Position numbers and translations under genes: made by a program. From Xanthostigma xanthostigma (Eukaryota > Arthropoda > Insecta > Raphidioptera > Raphidiidae): a stretch of DNA of 64,000 nucleotides. The notes beneath the pieces are model-generated. The model saw only the letters and a list, made by a program, of their open reading frames with translations, did not search any database and had not been told where the DNA came from. Positions within the stretch are counted from its first letter, which is position 1. Every line of letters starts with the position of its first letter. Below, piece after piece: positions 1 through 10,780 of the stretch. The DNA lies in contig OY754464.1 in assembly GCA_963575645.1 (NCBI GenBank), positions 32,503,501 to 32,567,500 on the forward strand, given 5' to 3'.

Positions 1-3000
1 TCCCTTTTCTGGTCGATCATTTTCTGGTCGTTCCCTTTTCTGGTCGATCATTTTCTGGTCGTTCCCTTTTCTGGTCGATCATTTTCTGGTCGTTCCCTTT
101 TCTGGTCGATCATTTTCTGGTCGTTTCCTTTTCTGGTCGATCATTTTCTGGTCGTTCCCTTTTCTGGTCGATCATTTTCTGGTCGTTCCCTTTCCTGGTC
201 GATCATTTTCTGGTCGTTCCCTTTTCTGGTCGATCATTTTCTGGTCGTTCCCTTTTCTGGTCGATCATTTTCTGGTCGTTCCCTTTTCTGGTCGATCATT
301 TTCTGGTCGTTCCCTTTTTTGGTCGATCATTTTTTCTGGTCGTTCCCTTTTCTGGTCGATCATTTTTTCTGGTCGTTCCCTTTTCTGGTCGATCATTTTC
401 TGGTCGTTCCTTTTTCTGGTCGATCATTTTCTGGTCGTTCCCTTTTCTGGTCGATCATTTTCTGGTCGTTCCCTTTTCTGGTCGATCATTTTCTGGTCGT
501 TCCCTTTTCTGGTCGTTCCCTTTTCTGGTCGTTCCCTTTTCTGGTCGATCATTTTCTGGTCGTTCCCTTTTCTGGTCGATCATTTTCTGGTCGTTCCCTT
601 TTCTGGTCGATCATTTTCTGGTCGTTCCCTTTTCTGGTCGATCATTTTCTGGTCGTTCCTTTTTCTGGTCGATCATTTTCTGATCGTTCCCTTTTCTAGG
701 TGATCATTTTCTGGTCGTTCCCTTTTCTGGTCGATCATTTTCTGGTCGTTCCCTTTTCTGGTCGATCATTTTCTGGTCGATCATTTTCTGGTCGTTCCCT
801 TTTCTGGTCGATCATTTTCTGGTCGTTCCCTTTTCTGGTCGATCATTTTCTGGTCGTTCCCTTTTCTGGTCGATCATTTTCTGGTCGTTCCCTTTTCTGG
901 TCGATCATTTTCTGGTCGTTCCCTTTTCTGGTCGATCATTTTCTGGTCGTTCCCTTTTCTGGTCGATCATTTTCTGGTCGTTCCCTTTTCTGGTCGATCA
1001 TTTTCTGGTCGTTCCCTTTTCTGGTCGATCATTTTCTGGTCGTTCCCTTTTCTGGTCGTTCCCTTTTCTGGTCGATCATTTTCTGGTCGTTTCCTTTTCT
1101 GGTCGATCATTTTCTGGTCGTTCCCTTTTCTGGTCGATCATTTTCCGGTCGTTCCCTTTTCTGGTCAATCATTTTCTGGTCGTTCCCTTTTCTGGTCGAT
1201 CATTTTCTGGTCGTTCCCGTTTCTGGTCGATCATTTTATGGTCGTTCCCTTTACTGGTCGATCATTTTCTGGTCGTTCCTTTTCTGGTCGATCATTTTCT
1301 GGTCGTTCCCTTTTCTGGTCGATCATTTTATGGTCGTTCCCTTTACTGGTCGATCATTTTCTGGTCGTTCCTTTTCTGGTCGATCATTTTCTGGTCGTTC
1401 CCTTTTCTGGTCGATCATTTTCTGGTCGATCATTTTCTGGTCGTTCCTTTTTCTGGTCGAACATTTTCTGGTCGTTCCCTTTTCTGTTCATCATTTTCTG
1501 GTCGTTCCCTTTTCTGGTCGATCATTTTCTGGTCGTTCCCTTTTCTGGTCGATCATTTTCTGGTCGTTCCCTTTTCTGGTCGATCATTTTCTGGTCGTTC
1601 CCTTTTCTGGTCGATCATTTTCTGGTCGTTCCCTTTTCTGGTCGATCATTTTCTGGTCGTTCCCTTTTCTGGTCGATCATTTTCTGGTCGTTCCCTTTTC
1701 TGGTCGATCATTTTCTGGTCGATCATTTTCTGGTCGTTCCCTTTTCTGGTCGATCATTTTCTGGTCATTCCCTTTTCTGGTCGATCATTTTCTGGTCGTT
1801 CCCTTTTCTGGTCGATCATTTTCTGGTCGTTCCCTTTTCTGGTCGATCATTTTCTGGTCGTTCCCTTTTCTGGTCGATCATTTTCTGGTCGTTCCCTTTT
1901 CTGGTCGATCATTTTCTGGTCGTTCCCTTTTCTGGTCGATCATATTCTGGTCGTTCCCTTTTCTGGTCGTTCCCTTTTCTGTTCGATCATTTTCTGGTCG
2001 TTCCCTTTTCTGGTCGATCATTTTCTGGTCGTTCCTTTTCTGGTCGATCATTTTCTGGTCGTTCCCTTTTCTGGTCGATCATTTTCTGGTCGTTCCCTTT
2101 TCTGGTCGATCATTTTCTGGTCGTTCCCTTTTCTGGTCGATCATTTTCTGGTCGTTCCCTTTTCTGGTCGATCATTTTCTGGTCGTTCCCTTTTCTGGTC
2201 GATCATTTTCTGGTCGTTCCTTTTTCTGGTCGATCATTTTCTGATCGTTCCCTTTTCTAGGTGATCATTTTCTGGTCGTTCCCTTTTCTGGTCGATCATT
2301 TTCTGGTCGTTCCCTTTTCTGGTCGATCATTTTCTGGTCGATCATTTTCTGGTCGTTCCCTTTTCTGGTCGATCATTTTCTGTTTGTTCCCTTTTCTGGT
2401 CGATCATTTTCTGGTCGTTCCCTTTTCTGGTCGATCATTTTCTGGTCGTTCCCTTTTCTGGTCGATCATTTTCTGGTCGTTCCCTTTTCTGGTCGATCAT
2501 TTTCTGGTCGTTCCCTTTTCTGGTCGATCATTTTCTGGTCGTTCCCTTTTCTGGTCGATCATTTTCTGGTCGTTCCCTTTTCTGGTCGATCATTTTCTGG
2601 TCGTTCCCTTTTCTGGTCGTTCCCTTTTCTGGTCGATCATTTTCTGGTCGTTTCCTTTTCTGGTCGATCATTTTCTGGTCGTTCCCTTTTCTGGTCGATC
2701 ATTTTCCGGTCGTTCCCTTTTCTGGTCAATCATTTTCTGGTCGTTCCCTTTTCTGGTCGATCATTTTCTGGTCGTTCCCGTTTCTGGTCGATCATTTTAT
2801 GGTCGTTCCCTTTACTGGTCGATCATTTTCTGGTCGTTCCTTTTCTGGTCGATCATTTTCTGGTCGTTCCCTTTTCTGGTCGATCATTTTATGGTCGTTC
2901 CCTTTACTGGTCGATCATTTTCTGGTCGTTCCTTTTCTGGTCGATCATTTTCTGGTCGTTCCCTTTTCTGGTCGATCATTTTCTGGTCGATCATTTTCTG

Positions 3001-4845
3001 GTCGTTCCTTTTTCTGGTCGATCATTTTCTGGTCGTTCCCTTTTCTGTTCATCATTTTCTGGTCGTTCCCTTTTCTGGTCGATCATTTTCTGGTCGTTCC
3101 CTTTTCTGGTCGATCATTTTCTGGTCGTTCCCTTTTCTGGTCGATCATTTTCTGGTCGTTCCCTTTTCTGGTCGATCATTTTCTGGTCGTTCCCTTTTCT
3201 GGTCGATCATTTTCTGGTCGTTCCCTTTTCTGGTCGATCATTTTCTGGTCGTTCCCTTTTCTGGTCGATCATTTTCTGGTCGTTTCCTTTTCTGGTCGAT
3301 CATTTTCTGGTCGTTCCCTTTTCTGGTCGATCATTTTCCGGTCGTTCCCTTTTCTGGTCAATCATTTTCTGGTCGTTCCCTTTTCTGGTCGATCATTTTC
3401 TGGTCGTTCCCGTTTCTGGTCGATCATTTTATGGTCGTTCCCTTTACTGGTCGATCATTTTCTGGTCGTTCCTTTTCTGGTCGATCATTTTCTGGTCGTT
3501 CCCTTTTCTGGTCGATCATTTTCTGGTCGTTCCCTTTTCTGGTCGATCATTTTCTGGTCGTTCCCTTTTCTGGTCGAACATTTTCTGGTCGTTCACTTTT
3601 CTGGTCGATCATTTTCTGGTCGTTCACTTTTCTGGTCGATCATTTTCTGGTCGATCATTTTCTGGTCGTTCCCTTTTCTGGTCGATCATTTTCTGGTCGT
3701 TCCCTTTTCTGGTCGATCATTTTCTGGTCGTTCCCTTTTCTGGTCGATCATTTTCTGGTCGTTCCCTTTTCTGGTCGATCATTTTCTGGTCGTTCCCTTT
3801 TCTGGTCGATCATTTTCTGGTCGTTCCCTTTTCTGGTCGATCATTTTCTGGTCGTTCCCTTTTCTGGTCGATCATTTTCTGGTCGTTCCCTTTTCTGGTC
3901 GATCATTTTCTGGTCGATCATTTTCTGGTCGTTCCCTTTTCTGGTCGATCATTTTCTGGTCATTCCCTTTTCTGGTCGATCATTTTCTGGTCGTTCCCTT
4001 TTCTGGTCGATCATTTTCTGGTCGTTCCCTTTTCTGGTCGATCATTTTCTGGTCGTTCCCTTTTCTGGTCGATCATTTTCTGGTCGTTCCCTTTTCTGGT
4101 CGATCATTTTCTGGTCGTTCCCTTTTCTGGTCGATCATATTCTGGTCGTTCCCTTTTCTGGTCGTTCCCTTTTCTGTTCGATCATTTTCTGGTCGTTCCC
4201 TTTTCTGGTCGATCATTTTCTGGTCGTTCCTTTTCTGGTCGATCATTTTCTGGTCGTTCCCTTTTCTGGTCGATCATTTTCTGGTCGTTCCCTTTTCTGG
4301 TCGATCATTTTCTGGTCGTTCCCTTTTCTGGTCGATCATTTTCTGGTCGTTCCCTTTTCTGGTCGATCATTTTCTGGTCTTTCCCTTTTCTGGTCGATCA
4401 TTTTCTGGTCTTTCCCTTTTCTGGTCGATCATTTTCTGGTCGTTCCCTTTTCTGGTCGATCATTTTCTGGTCGTTCCCTTTTCTGGTCGATCATTTTCTG
4501 GTCGTTCCCTTTTCTGGTCGATCATTTTCTGGTTATTCACTTTTCTGGTCGATCATTTTCTGGTCGTTCACTTTTCTGGTCGATCATTTTCTGGTCGTTC
4601 CCTTTTCTGGTCGATCATTTTCTGGTCGTTCCCTTTTCTGGTCGATCATTTTCTGGTCGTTCCCTTTTCTGGTCGATCATTTTCTGGTCGTTCCCTTTTC
4701 TGGTCGATCATTTTCTGGTCGTTCCCTTTTCTGGTCGATCATTTTCTGGTCGTTCTTTTTTCTGGTCGATCATTTTCTGGTCGTTCCCTTTTCTGGTCGA
4801 TCATTTTCTGGTCGATCATTTTCTGGTCGTTCCCTTTTCTGGTCG

Positions 4846-4848
<3 letters not shown>
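1..4848. repeat. 31-bp satellite array (left-truncated)
   Basis: About 155 tandem copies of a 31-bp unit made of two related half-units, TTTTCTGGTCGATCA (15 bp) and TTTTCTGGTCGTTCCC (16 bp). The order is sometimes broken by a doubled half-unit. Rare variants recur at fixed offsets: segments near 680-1500 reappear about 1561 bp later, and segments near 1141-2230 reappear about 2193-2195 bp later. The array therefore grew by block duplication (higher-order structure) as well as single-unit slippage. Since 31 is not a multiple of three and the unit has no stop codon on the plus strand, long open frames of up to 917 codons arise in all forward frames; they are not genes. The array runs off the left edge. 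Confidence 0.97.

Positions 4849-4894
<46 letters not shown>
4849..4894. repeat. (AT)n microsatellite at satellite border
   Basis: About 23 AT dinucleotides directly abut the last satellite unit, which ends in GGTCGATCAT. Unique sequence begins at GTTTTTGTATC. Confidence 0.95.
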
Positions 4895-4897
<3 letters not shown>

Positions 4898-4902
4898 TTT
4901 GT

Positions 4903-5160
4903 ATCAAGTGGAGATCCGACTAAATTACAGACAACCCGAGGTCTACCACAAAAAAAAGGTTTTTTGGAGTATCTTTTTCACAAAAAGGCTCCTTTTATTG
5001 TCCTTAATCTATAACCCCGCAGAGGGGAAACAATTTCTGCGTTTAAATTTTTCGTGATAAAATTTGAACAAAACGAGATCTGTTATGAATTAATGTAAAC
5101 AAGTGGAGATCCGGAAATGTATATCATGATGTATGTAGCATAAAATGAGATCCTGCAACA
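4903..5160 (+). repeat. Left cluster of GGAGATCC motifs
   Basis: Four copies of a short motif related to CAAGTGGAGATCCG occur near 4904, 5073, 5100 and 5146; two are reduced to ACGAGATCT and ATGAGATCC. The same motif clusters again at 9084-9350, on the other side of the recombinase-like gene. The function is unknown; the motifs could be subterminal protein-binding sites of a mobile element. Confidence 0.5.
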
Positions 5161-5248
5161 TTGCCAAATTTTTGTGACGTTGCGACGCAGTACGCGTGCA
5201 CTTTTAGTGTTCGAGTTGTGATAGTGACGAAAAATAATTTGCTCCAAA

Positions 5249-8200
5249 ATGTTATCACGTGGGAAAAAGTTCGTAAATCTAGCTATAAATAAGAAATACA
5301 CGACAACTGCTAGTAGGTATACAAGACGAAGGTAAGTTAAATTAACTTTTTAATTTTTTTTAAGCTACATTCAAGCAGAACTCTTTTTTGTGAATGCAAA
5401 AACCATTTTATAGTACAGCAAAATATTTTGCTGTTATTAAAAGCATTTTATAATAAAATTTGAAAGACTATAAAATTGTTTTTTTTTAAATTTCATCATT
5501 GATAAATTAAAATTGTAATACATAAATTGCCTTTTGTTTCGTTAAAACGAAAAAAATCCGGGTACTTTAACATCTTCCCGTCTCAGAAAACAAATTGCAA
5601 CTGTTTTACAAATTTTAAACCTTAACGATAATGAAATGGAACAATTGGCTACTTTTATGGGTCATACGAAGAAGACGCACGAACAGTTTTATAGGTATGA
5701 TATTTTATAAATAAACTATAAAAATTGTAGGAAAAAAAATATTTTTCTTTCGCTTTAATTAATACATATTTTAGGATTTTTTTAAAACATATCTTATATA
5801 TGTGTACCAACTAGTGATGCGCCGGATATCCGTATCCGTATCCGCGGATATCCGAGGGAGAAGAAAGATCCGCGGATCTTGAAACGAAATATCCGTATCC
5901 GTTAGTTTTATGGCGGATCTTTTACGGATCTTTTACCTTATTAATTTTCAATTCATACATGAAATTTTATATATATAAGTAATTAGGTAATAATGAGAAA
6001 CTGTTAAATTCCATTCAGATTATTTTTTATTTCTTAAAATCGTATTTGGCACCTTTATATTGCAAAAATTTATCGTAGTGAGTACCATACCAATAGTACA
6101 TAACTCAAAGGTACTAATAAAAAACTATCTTTATAATGAGATATTGCACATCGATCTCTGGAATCTGTTAGGAGAGTTAACTCTTAAAGAAGTCAATAAC
6201 TTTTTCCCATAACAGTCTCTTTCCAAAGGTTGATGTGCAATATTTACCGCCGCGTACTCTAAGAAAGTTAAGATCCGTATCCGTATCCACGGATCTTGAA
6301 ACCAAATATCCGTATCCGTATCCGCGGATCTTGAAACCAAATATCCGTATTCAGATCCGTATCCGCGGATATGCATTTTTAACGATCCGGCACATCACTA
6401 GTACCAACTAAAACAAATTATTTTTCAATACAGGCTGCTTCGTAATTGACTGTCAATTTTAAAGGGGGTTTATTAATTGTGCATGATTTTAAGACAAAAA
6501 GTTTATAATAAACATTAGGCCCGATTTGCGTCATATTTGATACGCAGGGTGATACAGATTTTTTTTTTAATTAAATTAGTTATTTTAATTGACTGTCAAC
6601 AAATAATAAATTAATAAAAATCTTAGGTAGCTTCAGGTTTATTAAAATACCTAAATCAATTTTTCAAAAAAATCTCTATCACCTTGTATATCAGAAATGA
6701 AGTAAAAACGAACCTATATGTATAAGTATATTCAATTATGAAACGCACTGTATATTAGATAAATATTTGTTATAAGTCATCTCACATTATTAAGAGTGTG
6801 TGGGGGTTAAATAAGTTGTGCTTAAAAATTAAAATTAAGTACTTAGATTTAATATAATTGTAAAAATGTTTGTTTACAGTACTTGGGAAAGTCGCGATTT
6901 ACCGAAAAAACTCGTGCATTTAGTAAATGAGAAACATTGACTATTATTTCACTTTACTGTTCAAGTACCTGCGACTTTTTAAATATTTATTCACTGTCTC
7001 GCAAAACTAAACATATTACATCTCTTGCATCTCACTTATCCTTCCGCCAAGTAATTCGAAAAATAAATTTAAACTTTATTTTAAGATTACCACAGGAAGT
7101 TTACCAAACCGCAAAAATAGCCAAGTTACTTTTAATGATGGAAAGGGGGGTCGACAGTGATAAATTCGACGTCGAATTGGAACAATGGAATAGACAATCT
7201 TTCGAGGAAAACGAAAATGGTAACAATTATTATTAATGATTGGTAAAGAACGTATTAAGAAAATTTGTCCCTGCAAACACCCGCTGCACCCTTCATCTCA
7301 AATCTTTTCCCCTCGCCTAAAAACGGTTCGCGCTCTCCCGACGCTATTTTTAAAGCTAGAGGGTTCTGGTAAACGCCAAATGAAAGACAAAGAATCAGAC
7401 TACAGATCCTTCAGGCGAATTTTTTGAAAAACAGTCTCGCCTACGTGTGAAATATTACGTAACTTATTATTTTTTTCAAAAGGTTGTAAGTTTTTTCAGG
7501 AATTTTTTTTTAAAAAATTCGCCTGAAGGATCTGTAGTCTGATTCTTTGTCTTTCATTTGGCGTTTACCAGAACCCTCTAGCTTTAAAAATAGCGTCGGG
7601 AGAGCGCAAACCGTTTTTAGGCGAGAGGAAAAGATTTGAGATGAAGGGTGCAGGGGGTATTTGCAGGGACGAATACTCTTAATATCACGTATTATTATTA
7701 AAACTATTTTTCAAACATTAAAATATTAAAAATCACATACGTAACACTTTTTCTCATTTTTGACTGTCTGTTATCAGATGCCCCAAGTCAACGAGGTACA
7801 CTAGATGATTCAAATACTGTTGTAGTCCCCGAGTATGAAACCCAGAACGATATTAATTCTGAATCAGAGGAAGGTTGCGTATGAATGATCACCGAAAGTG
7901 CATGAACCACATAAATCTCTGTTGAAATTTAGAATTTTGAAAAATAATTATTGCTTACAGGTACATAAAGTTTATTCTGATATAGGTACAGAGTGTCACA
8001 GACATGACTTATTTTTGAAGATAATCCCATTAAAATCTATATACCCTGTAATATCCCGAATTACGCTACTCCAAATTGCGCGAACTCGAAGTTATGCGAT
8101 TTCTGTAGACTTGCAAACTTGACAGAACAGCTTAAATCACGTTAAAATAAAATTAATAATCTTTGTATTATTAATACGAAAATTCGAATTCTTCTTACGC

Positions 8201-8359
8201 TTATTTTTTACAGAAACACCACGCAAAAAGGAGAAGAGTAAAGTAAACACAGACAAAAAAAATTGCCTTGGATCATGGAATAAACAGCAAAAATCTAAAA
8301 TGTTACAATTTTTCAAAACTCATATAAAAAAAACTCTCCCAAAAAAGCAGAATGTCTAA
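5249..8359 (+). CDS. Tyrosine-recombinase-like protein, five-exon gene model
   Basis: Model: exons 5249-5331, 5587-5694, 7086-7219, 7778-7873 and 8214-8359. Every intron is GT-AG, and the phases agree at each junction, giving 188 residues. Exon 2 carries RKQIAT followed by LATFMGHTKKTHEQFYR. This resembles the end of the tyrosine-recombinase catalytic fold: box II Arg, the GH histidine, then the nucleophile Tyr in FYR. Exon 3 continues with LPQEVYQTAKIAKLLLMMER, exon 4 is acidic, and exon 5 is lysine-rich. I recall similar sequences in uncharacterised animal proteins related to Crypton-type recombinases; that is memory, not a search. The N-terminal catalytic part with box I Arg is absent, so DNA cleavage is doubtful. 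It may be a domesticated or truncated copy. Exon 1 (MLSRGKKFVNLA...) is the least certain. The product is probably nuclear. Introns 2 and 3 each contain a miniature transposon. Confidence 0.6.
5587..5694 (+). CDS. Recombinase-like exon 2 (catalytic His and Tyr)
   Basis: Acceptor TCTCAG precedes 5587 and donor GTATGA follows 5694. The exon holds the only strongly recognisable catalytic segment: Arg at the splice junction, Gly-His, and Tyr 11 residues after that His. The open frame also runs upstream into the predicted intron, reading PGTLTSSRLRKQIAT, which matches the LRxxxAT box II context of recombinases well. The ancestral exon was therefore longer. It is cut by an in-frame TAA about 45 bases upstream of the acceptor, with no good acceptor in between. 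This points to an older, longer recombinase whose 5' part has been lost or replaced. Confidence 0.65.
5812..6400. mobile_element. Non-autonomous hAT-type element with 8-bp duplication
   Basis: Terminal inverted repeats TAGTGATGCGCCGGAT (left) and TAGTGATGTGCCGGAT (right, complement) bound a 589-bp element. An exact 8-bp target duplication, GTACCAAC, lies at 5804-5811 and 6401-6408. Eight-base duplications and this TIR style are typical of hAT transposons. The interior has many repeats of ATCCGTATCC and CGCGGATCTTGAAAC, which may be transposase-binding repeats. There is no transposase frame. It sits in intron 2 of the recombinase-like gene. Confidence 0.88.
6545..6686. mobile_element. Short TIR element
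   Basis: CAGGGTGATACAGATTTTTT at the left and CAAGGTGATAGAGATTTTTT (complement) at the right enclose about 142 bp of AT-rich DNA. No convincing target duplication was seen. Probably a miniature inverted-repeat element. Confidence 0.4.
7255..7682. mobile_element. TTAA-flanked long-TIR miniature element
   Basis: TTAA at 7255-7258 and at 7679-7682 flank a foldback of about 420 bp. Its arms of roughly 170 bp differ by only a few bases; the outer ends read GAAAATTTGTCCCTGC and GAGTATTCGTCCCTGC. TTAA duplication suggests mobilisation by a piggyBac-like transposase. It lies in intron 3 of the recombinase-like gene. Confidence 0.75.
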
Positions 8360-8403
8360 AATTACGGGAAAAATATCCAGATTTATTTAAGGACAAGAAC
8401 TGG
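8214..8403 (+). CDS. Recombinase-like last exon with a frame change
   Basis: After acceptor TTTTTTACAG the frame continues from exon 4 through GSWNKQQKSKMLQFFKTHIK and stops at 8357-8359. A second frame takes over after the eight-A run at 8326-8333 and reads PKKAECLKLREKYPDLFKDK, then reaches a possible donor at 8404. I recall this tail (FF..HI..., then ECL...YP.LF..K.W) as one continuous segment in related animal proteins. The homopolymer therefore probably marks a one-base indel, either real or a sequencing error. With the shift, another exon would be needed downstream; none was found. Confidence 0.5.
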
Positions 8404-8480
8404 GTATAAATAAAAGTATTAAATTAAAAAATATGTAATAAGTATAAATCTTTGATTAATGTCTGATTAGAATTCTTCAA

Positions 8481-8614
8481 TAAATAAAACTATCGACTAA
8501 TTTTTCAGACAAATATATTAACAAAAAATTTCAATTAATACCGAAACGTCAATGTATTAATTATTATTTTTTGTTAATATATTTGTCTGAAAAATTGGTC
8601 GATAATTTTATTTA
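8481..8614. repeat. 134-bp foldback (miniature element)
   Basis: Inverted arms of about 50 bp share TTTTTCAGACAAATATATTA around a short AT-rich loop. The flanking sequence together with the left arm start (8445-8490) recurs inverted at 18395-18450, so the repeat unit is larger than the hairpin. Confidence 0.7.
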
Positions 8615-9083
8615 ATGTAATAAGTACAGTTTCAGTTTAATAAAAACTTATGATAATATTTTTTTTATTTTTTTTTTTTCTGGAAATATCTACACTGTTT
8701 GCTTCCTGCCTCAAGCCATTACTCCTTTATTATAAATAAACGAACAACTAAAAGAAATTATTGTAGAAATATTGATTATCTATTTTTTTTTACTTCAATT
8801 TGAATATCATAGCATGCTCAACTTTTTTTTCAAATACTCATATAATATGTAGATAAATCAATTATATTTAACCGCTAGCCTTTAATCTTACGCTTACCTA
8901 TTCCGACGGTTTTACTCATTAATATGATCATTATAAAATGCAATGTTACAAAATTCCAAAGTTATGAATTTTATTCACTCGGTTTGAGGCTTGAGCTCCG
9001 AAACAAACTTAGATGATATAACATAAAATAAATAAAGGCGTCTGTGTGTATGAAAATATGCGACGCAGTGTTGCCGATTATAC
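8615..9083. other. No gene seen
   Basis: AT-rich sequence with poly-T runs. No exon, RNA or repeat structure was recognised. Confidence 0.5.
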
Positions 9084-9350
9084 AGGATCTCAGGTTGTGC
9101 ACGAAATGTTATATACAAGTTTGGCACAGCAGTGACCTCACTAGTGCGTTTGGTTGAACTACTCGTGTATAAAAATTGATAAAAATGGGAAAATGGAGAT
9201 CCGGACTAAAATTTAACTGCGCATTCCCCACACCCATATTAACCGAAAAAAATTGATATACACATAGAAACACAACGAGATCCGATTCGGATCTCGGCTT
9301 GTCAAAACGGATCTCCATTTGTATAGCATTTATCACCAAATGATCTCACC
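9084..9350. repeat. Right cluster of GGATCTC motifs
   Basis: Six copies in mixed orientation near 9085, 9188, 9277, 9289, 9308 and 9340. They include the palindromic pair GAGATCCGATTCGGATCTC and forms such as CGGATCTCCATTTGTATA. TGGAGATCCGACTAAA near 4907 closely matches TGGAGATCCGGACTAAAA near 9186. Together with the left cluster, the motifs bracket the recombinase-like gene. Confidence 0.5.
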
Positions 9351-9360
9351 TTGTATAGAA

Positions 9361-9392
9361 AACATATCTATATATAATATATATAGATATGT
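9361..9392. repeat. AT-rich 32-bp palindrome
   Basis: AACATATCTATATATA is followed by its near-exact complement, directly abutting the long palindrome to the right. A strong cruciform or hairpin is possible. Confidence 0.8.
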
Positions 9393-9989
9393 TTTGTTAT
9401 TTTTCCGTAACTAATAAATATTGATTTTAATTATTTCAAACCTAACAACTATTGTTTGTCACTTTTCACTTTTGAAATCACAGATACCGCGTTTTAGAGT
9501 CTGCCGACTGGATCACACGATAGACACACTTATGTTTATAAGTCCAAGCCTCGCGATCCAAATCGTACCGCGCATGCAAATACCCGCGAATTTAGTGACT
9601 TAAGATTTCCTTATTTATATTTTTTTTTATAATAATTTTATGCTAATATTAAAAAATTGTCGCGGTGCTATGGCAGCACGTGACAGTATATTATACTGTC
9701 ACGTGCTGCCATAGCACCGCGACAATTTTTTAATATTAGCATAAAATTATTATAAAAAAAAATATAAATAAGGAAATCTTAAGTCACTAAATTCGCGGGT
9801 ATTTGCATGCGCGGTACGATTTGGATCGCGAGGCTTGGACTTATAAACATAAGTGTGTCTATCGTGTGATCCAGTCGGCAGACTCTAAAACGCGGTATCT
9901 GTGATTTCAAAAGTGAAAAGTGACAAACAATAGTTGTTAGGTTTGAAATAATTAAAATCAATATTTATTAGTTACGGAAAAATAACAAA
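9393..9989. repeat. Near-perfect 597-bp palindrome
   Basis: Two arms of about 298 bp mirror around base 9691 (centre GACAGTATATTATACTGTC) with essentially no spacer. Both arms translate to the same 60-residue frame (9421-9603 plus, 9779-9961 minus), showing how little they differ. The centre is bordered by CACGTG. There is no recognisable protein. It could be a recent foldback element, a source of double-stranded RNA, or an assembly artefact. Confidence 0.92.
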
Positions 9990-10780
9990 CATTAAGTTGT
10001 TTTCCGGGATTGGAGGTGGTCGCACGAAAATGACGCTCATGAAATAAACCAAAGAATCATTTTCAAGTTGCTTCTCCAAGCTAAAATTTAGACTTCATTA
10101 CACCACAATGAAGTGGTTAACTACCCGTCGTTGTCCACGAATCATGTAAAGTATAAATAGAATAAGAATGTTCATGTGTAAGTAATGTACTCTTCAAAAA
10201 GGTATGAAGTCCACTCTTAGTTTTCTCACGTAGTTTTTTTTTTAATTCAATTAATCTTATCAAGTATGTTCCCCTAGATAATTAAGTAATCACCGTGTCA
10301 GGGTTCCACCCCCAGCTCCTAGCTCTTAATCATAAGAATGTTATCGGTCAAACCATATTGTTAATCATAAGAATGTTATCGGTCAAACCATATTGTTAAT
10401 CGTAAGAATGTTATTGTGTAAATCAAATTTCCTTGTTCCTTATCACTGTCACGTTTCGAAGTGATTATTAAATATAATTGTTAATGATCAACTGCGTATT
10501 CTTTCATAGTTTTCGTTATTACACAAATTTCTCAGAATGGTAGAGGAAGTGGTGCTGTACCCTCTCTGATCACTATGGGCCCAAAATAACACCGGTACCG
10601 CCCCAAACAATCCACCGTTTTGAGAAATCTGTCCGTTTTCCTTTTTTATTTATTCACAGGTGGGAATGGAGCTACGTTACCCGAAATCCTTCCACTGCCG
10701 TGCTATAATACATATATATATAAACATTTCCAAAAATGGTGCCAAACTTCTTAGAAACTTATGAAACGTCGAGAAATTTT
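9990..10780. other. Gene-free stretch, possible LTR-like DNA
   Basis: No coding exon was seen. A TATAAATAG box lies near 10152, and moderately GC-rich DNA runs from about 10540 to 10690. This composition would suit a solo LTR, but I could not find matching ends or a clear primer-binding site. Confidence 0.3.
10325..10430. repeat. Three tandem 35-bp units
   Basis: The unit TTAATCATAAGAATGTTATC plus GGTCAAACCATATTG occurs twice almost exactly and a third time degenerately. Confidence 0.9.

Noticed and set aside
1..4848. CRISPR-like array
   Set aside because: The repeats are contiguous with no unique spacers, and the context is eukaryotic.
319..5057. Open frames of 340-917 codons
   Set aside because: Generated by the stop-free 31-bp satellite in several frames at once; not proteins.
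6131..6376. 81-residue minus-strand frame with DTDIW repeats
   Set aside because: Comes from the internal ATCCGTATCC repeats of the hAT-type element.
9421..9961. Two identical 60-residue frames on opposite strands
   Set aside because: Mirror images from the palindrome; no start context or family.
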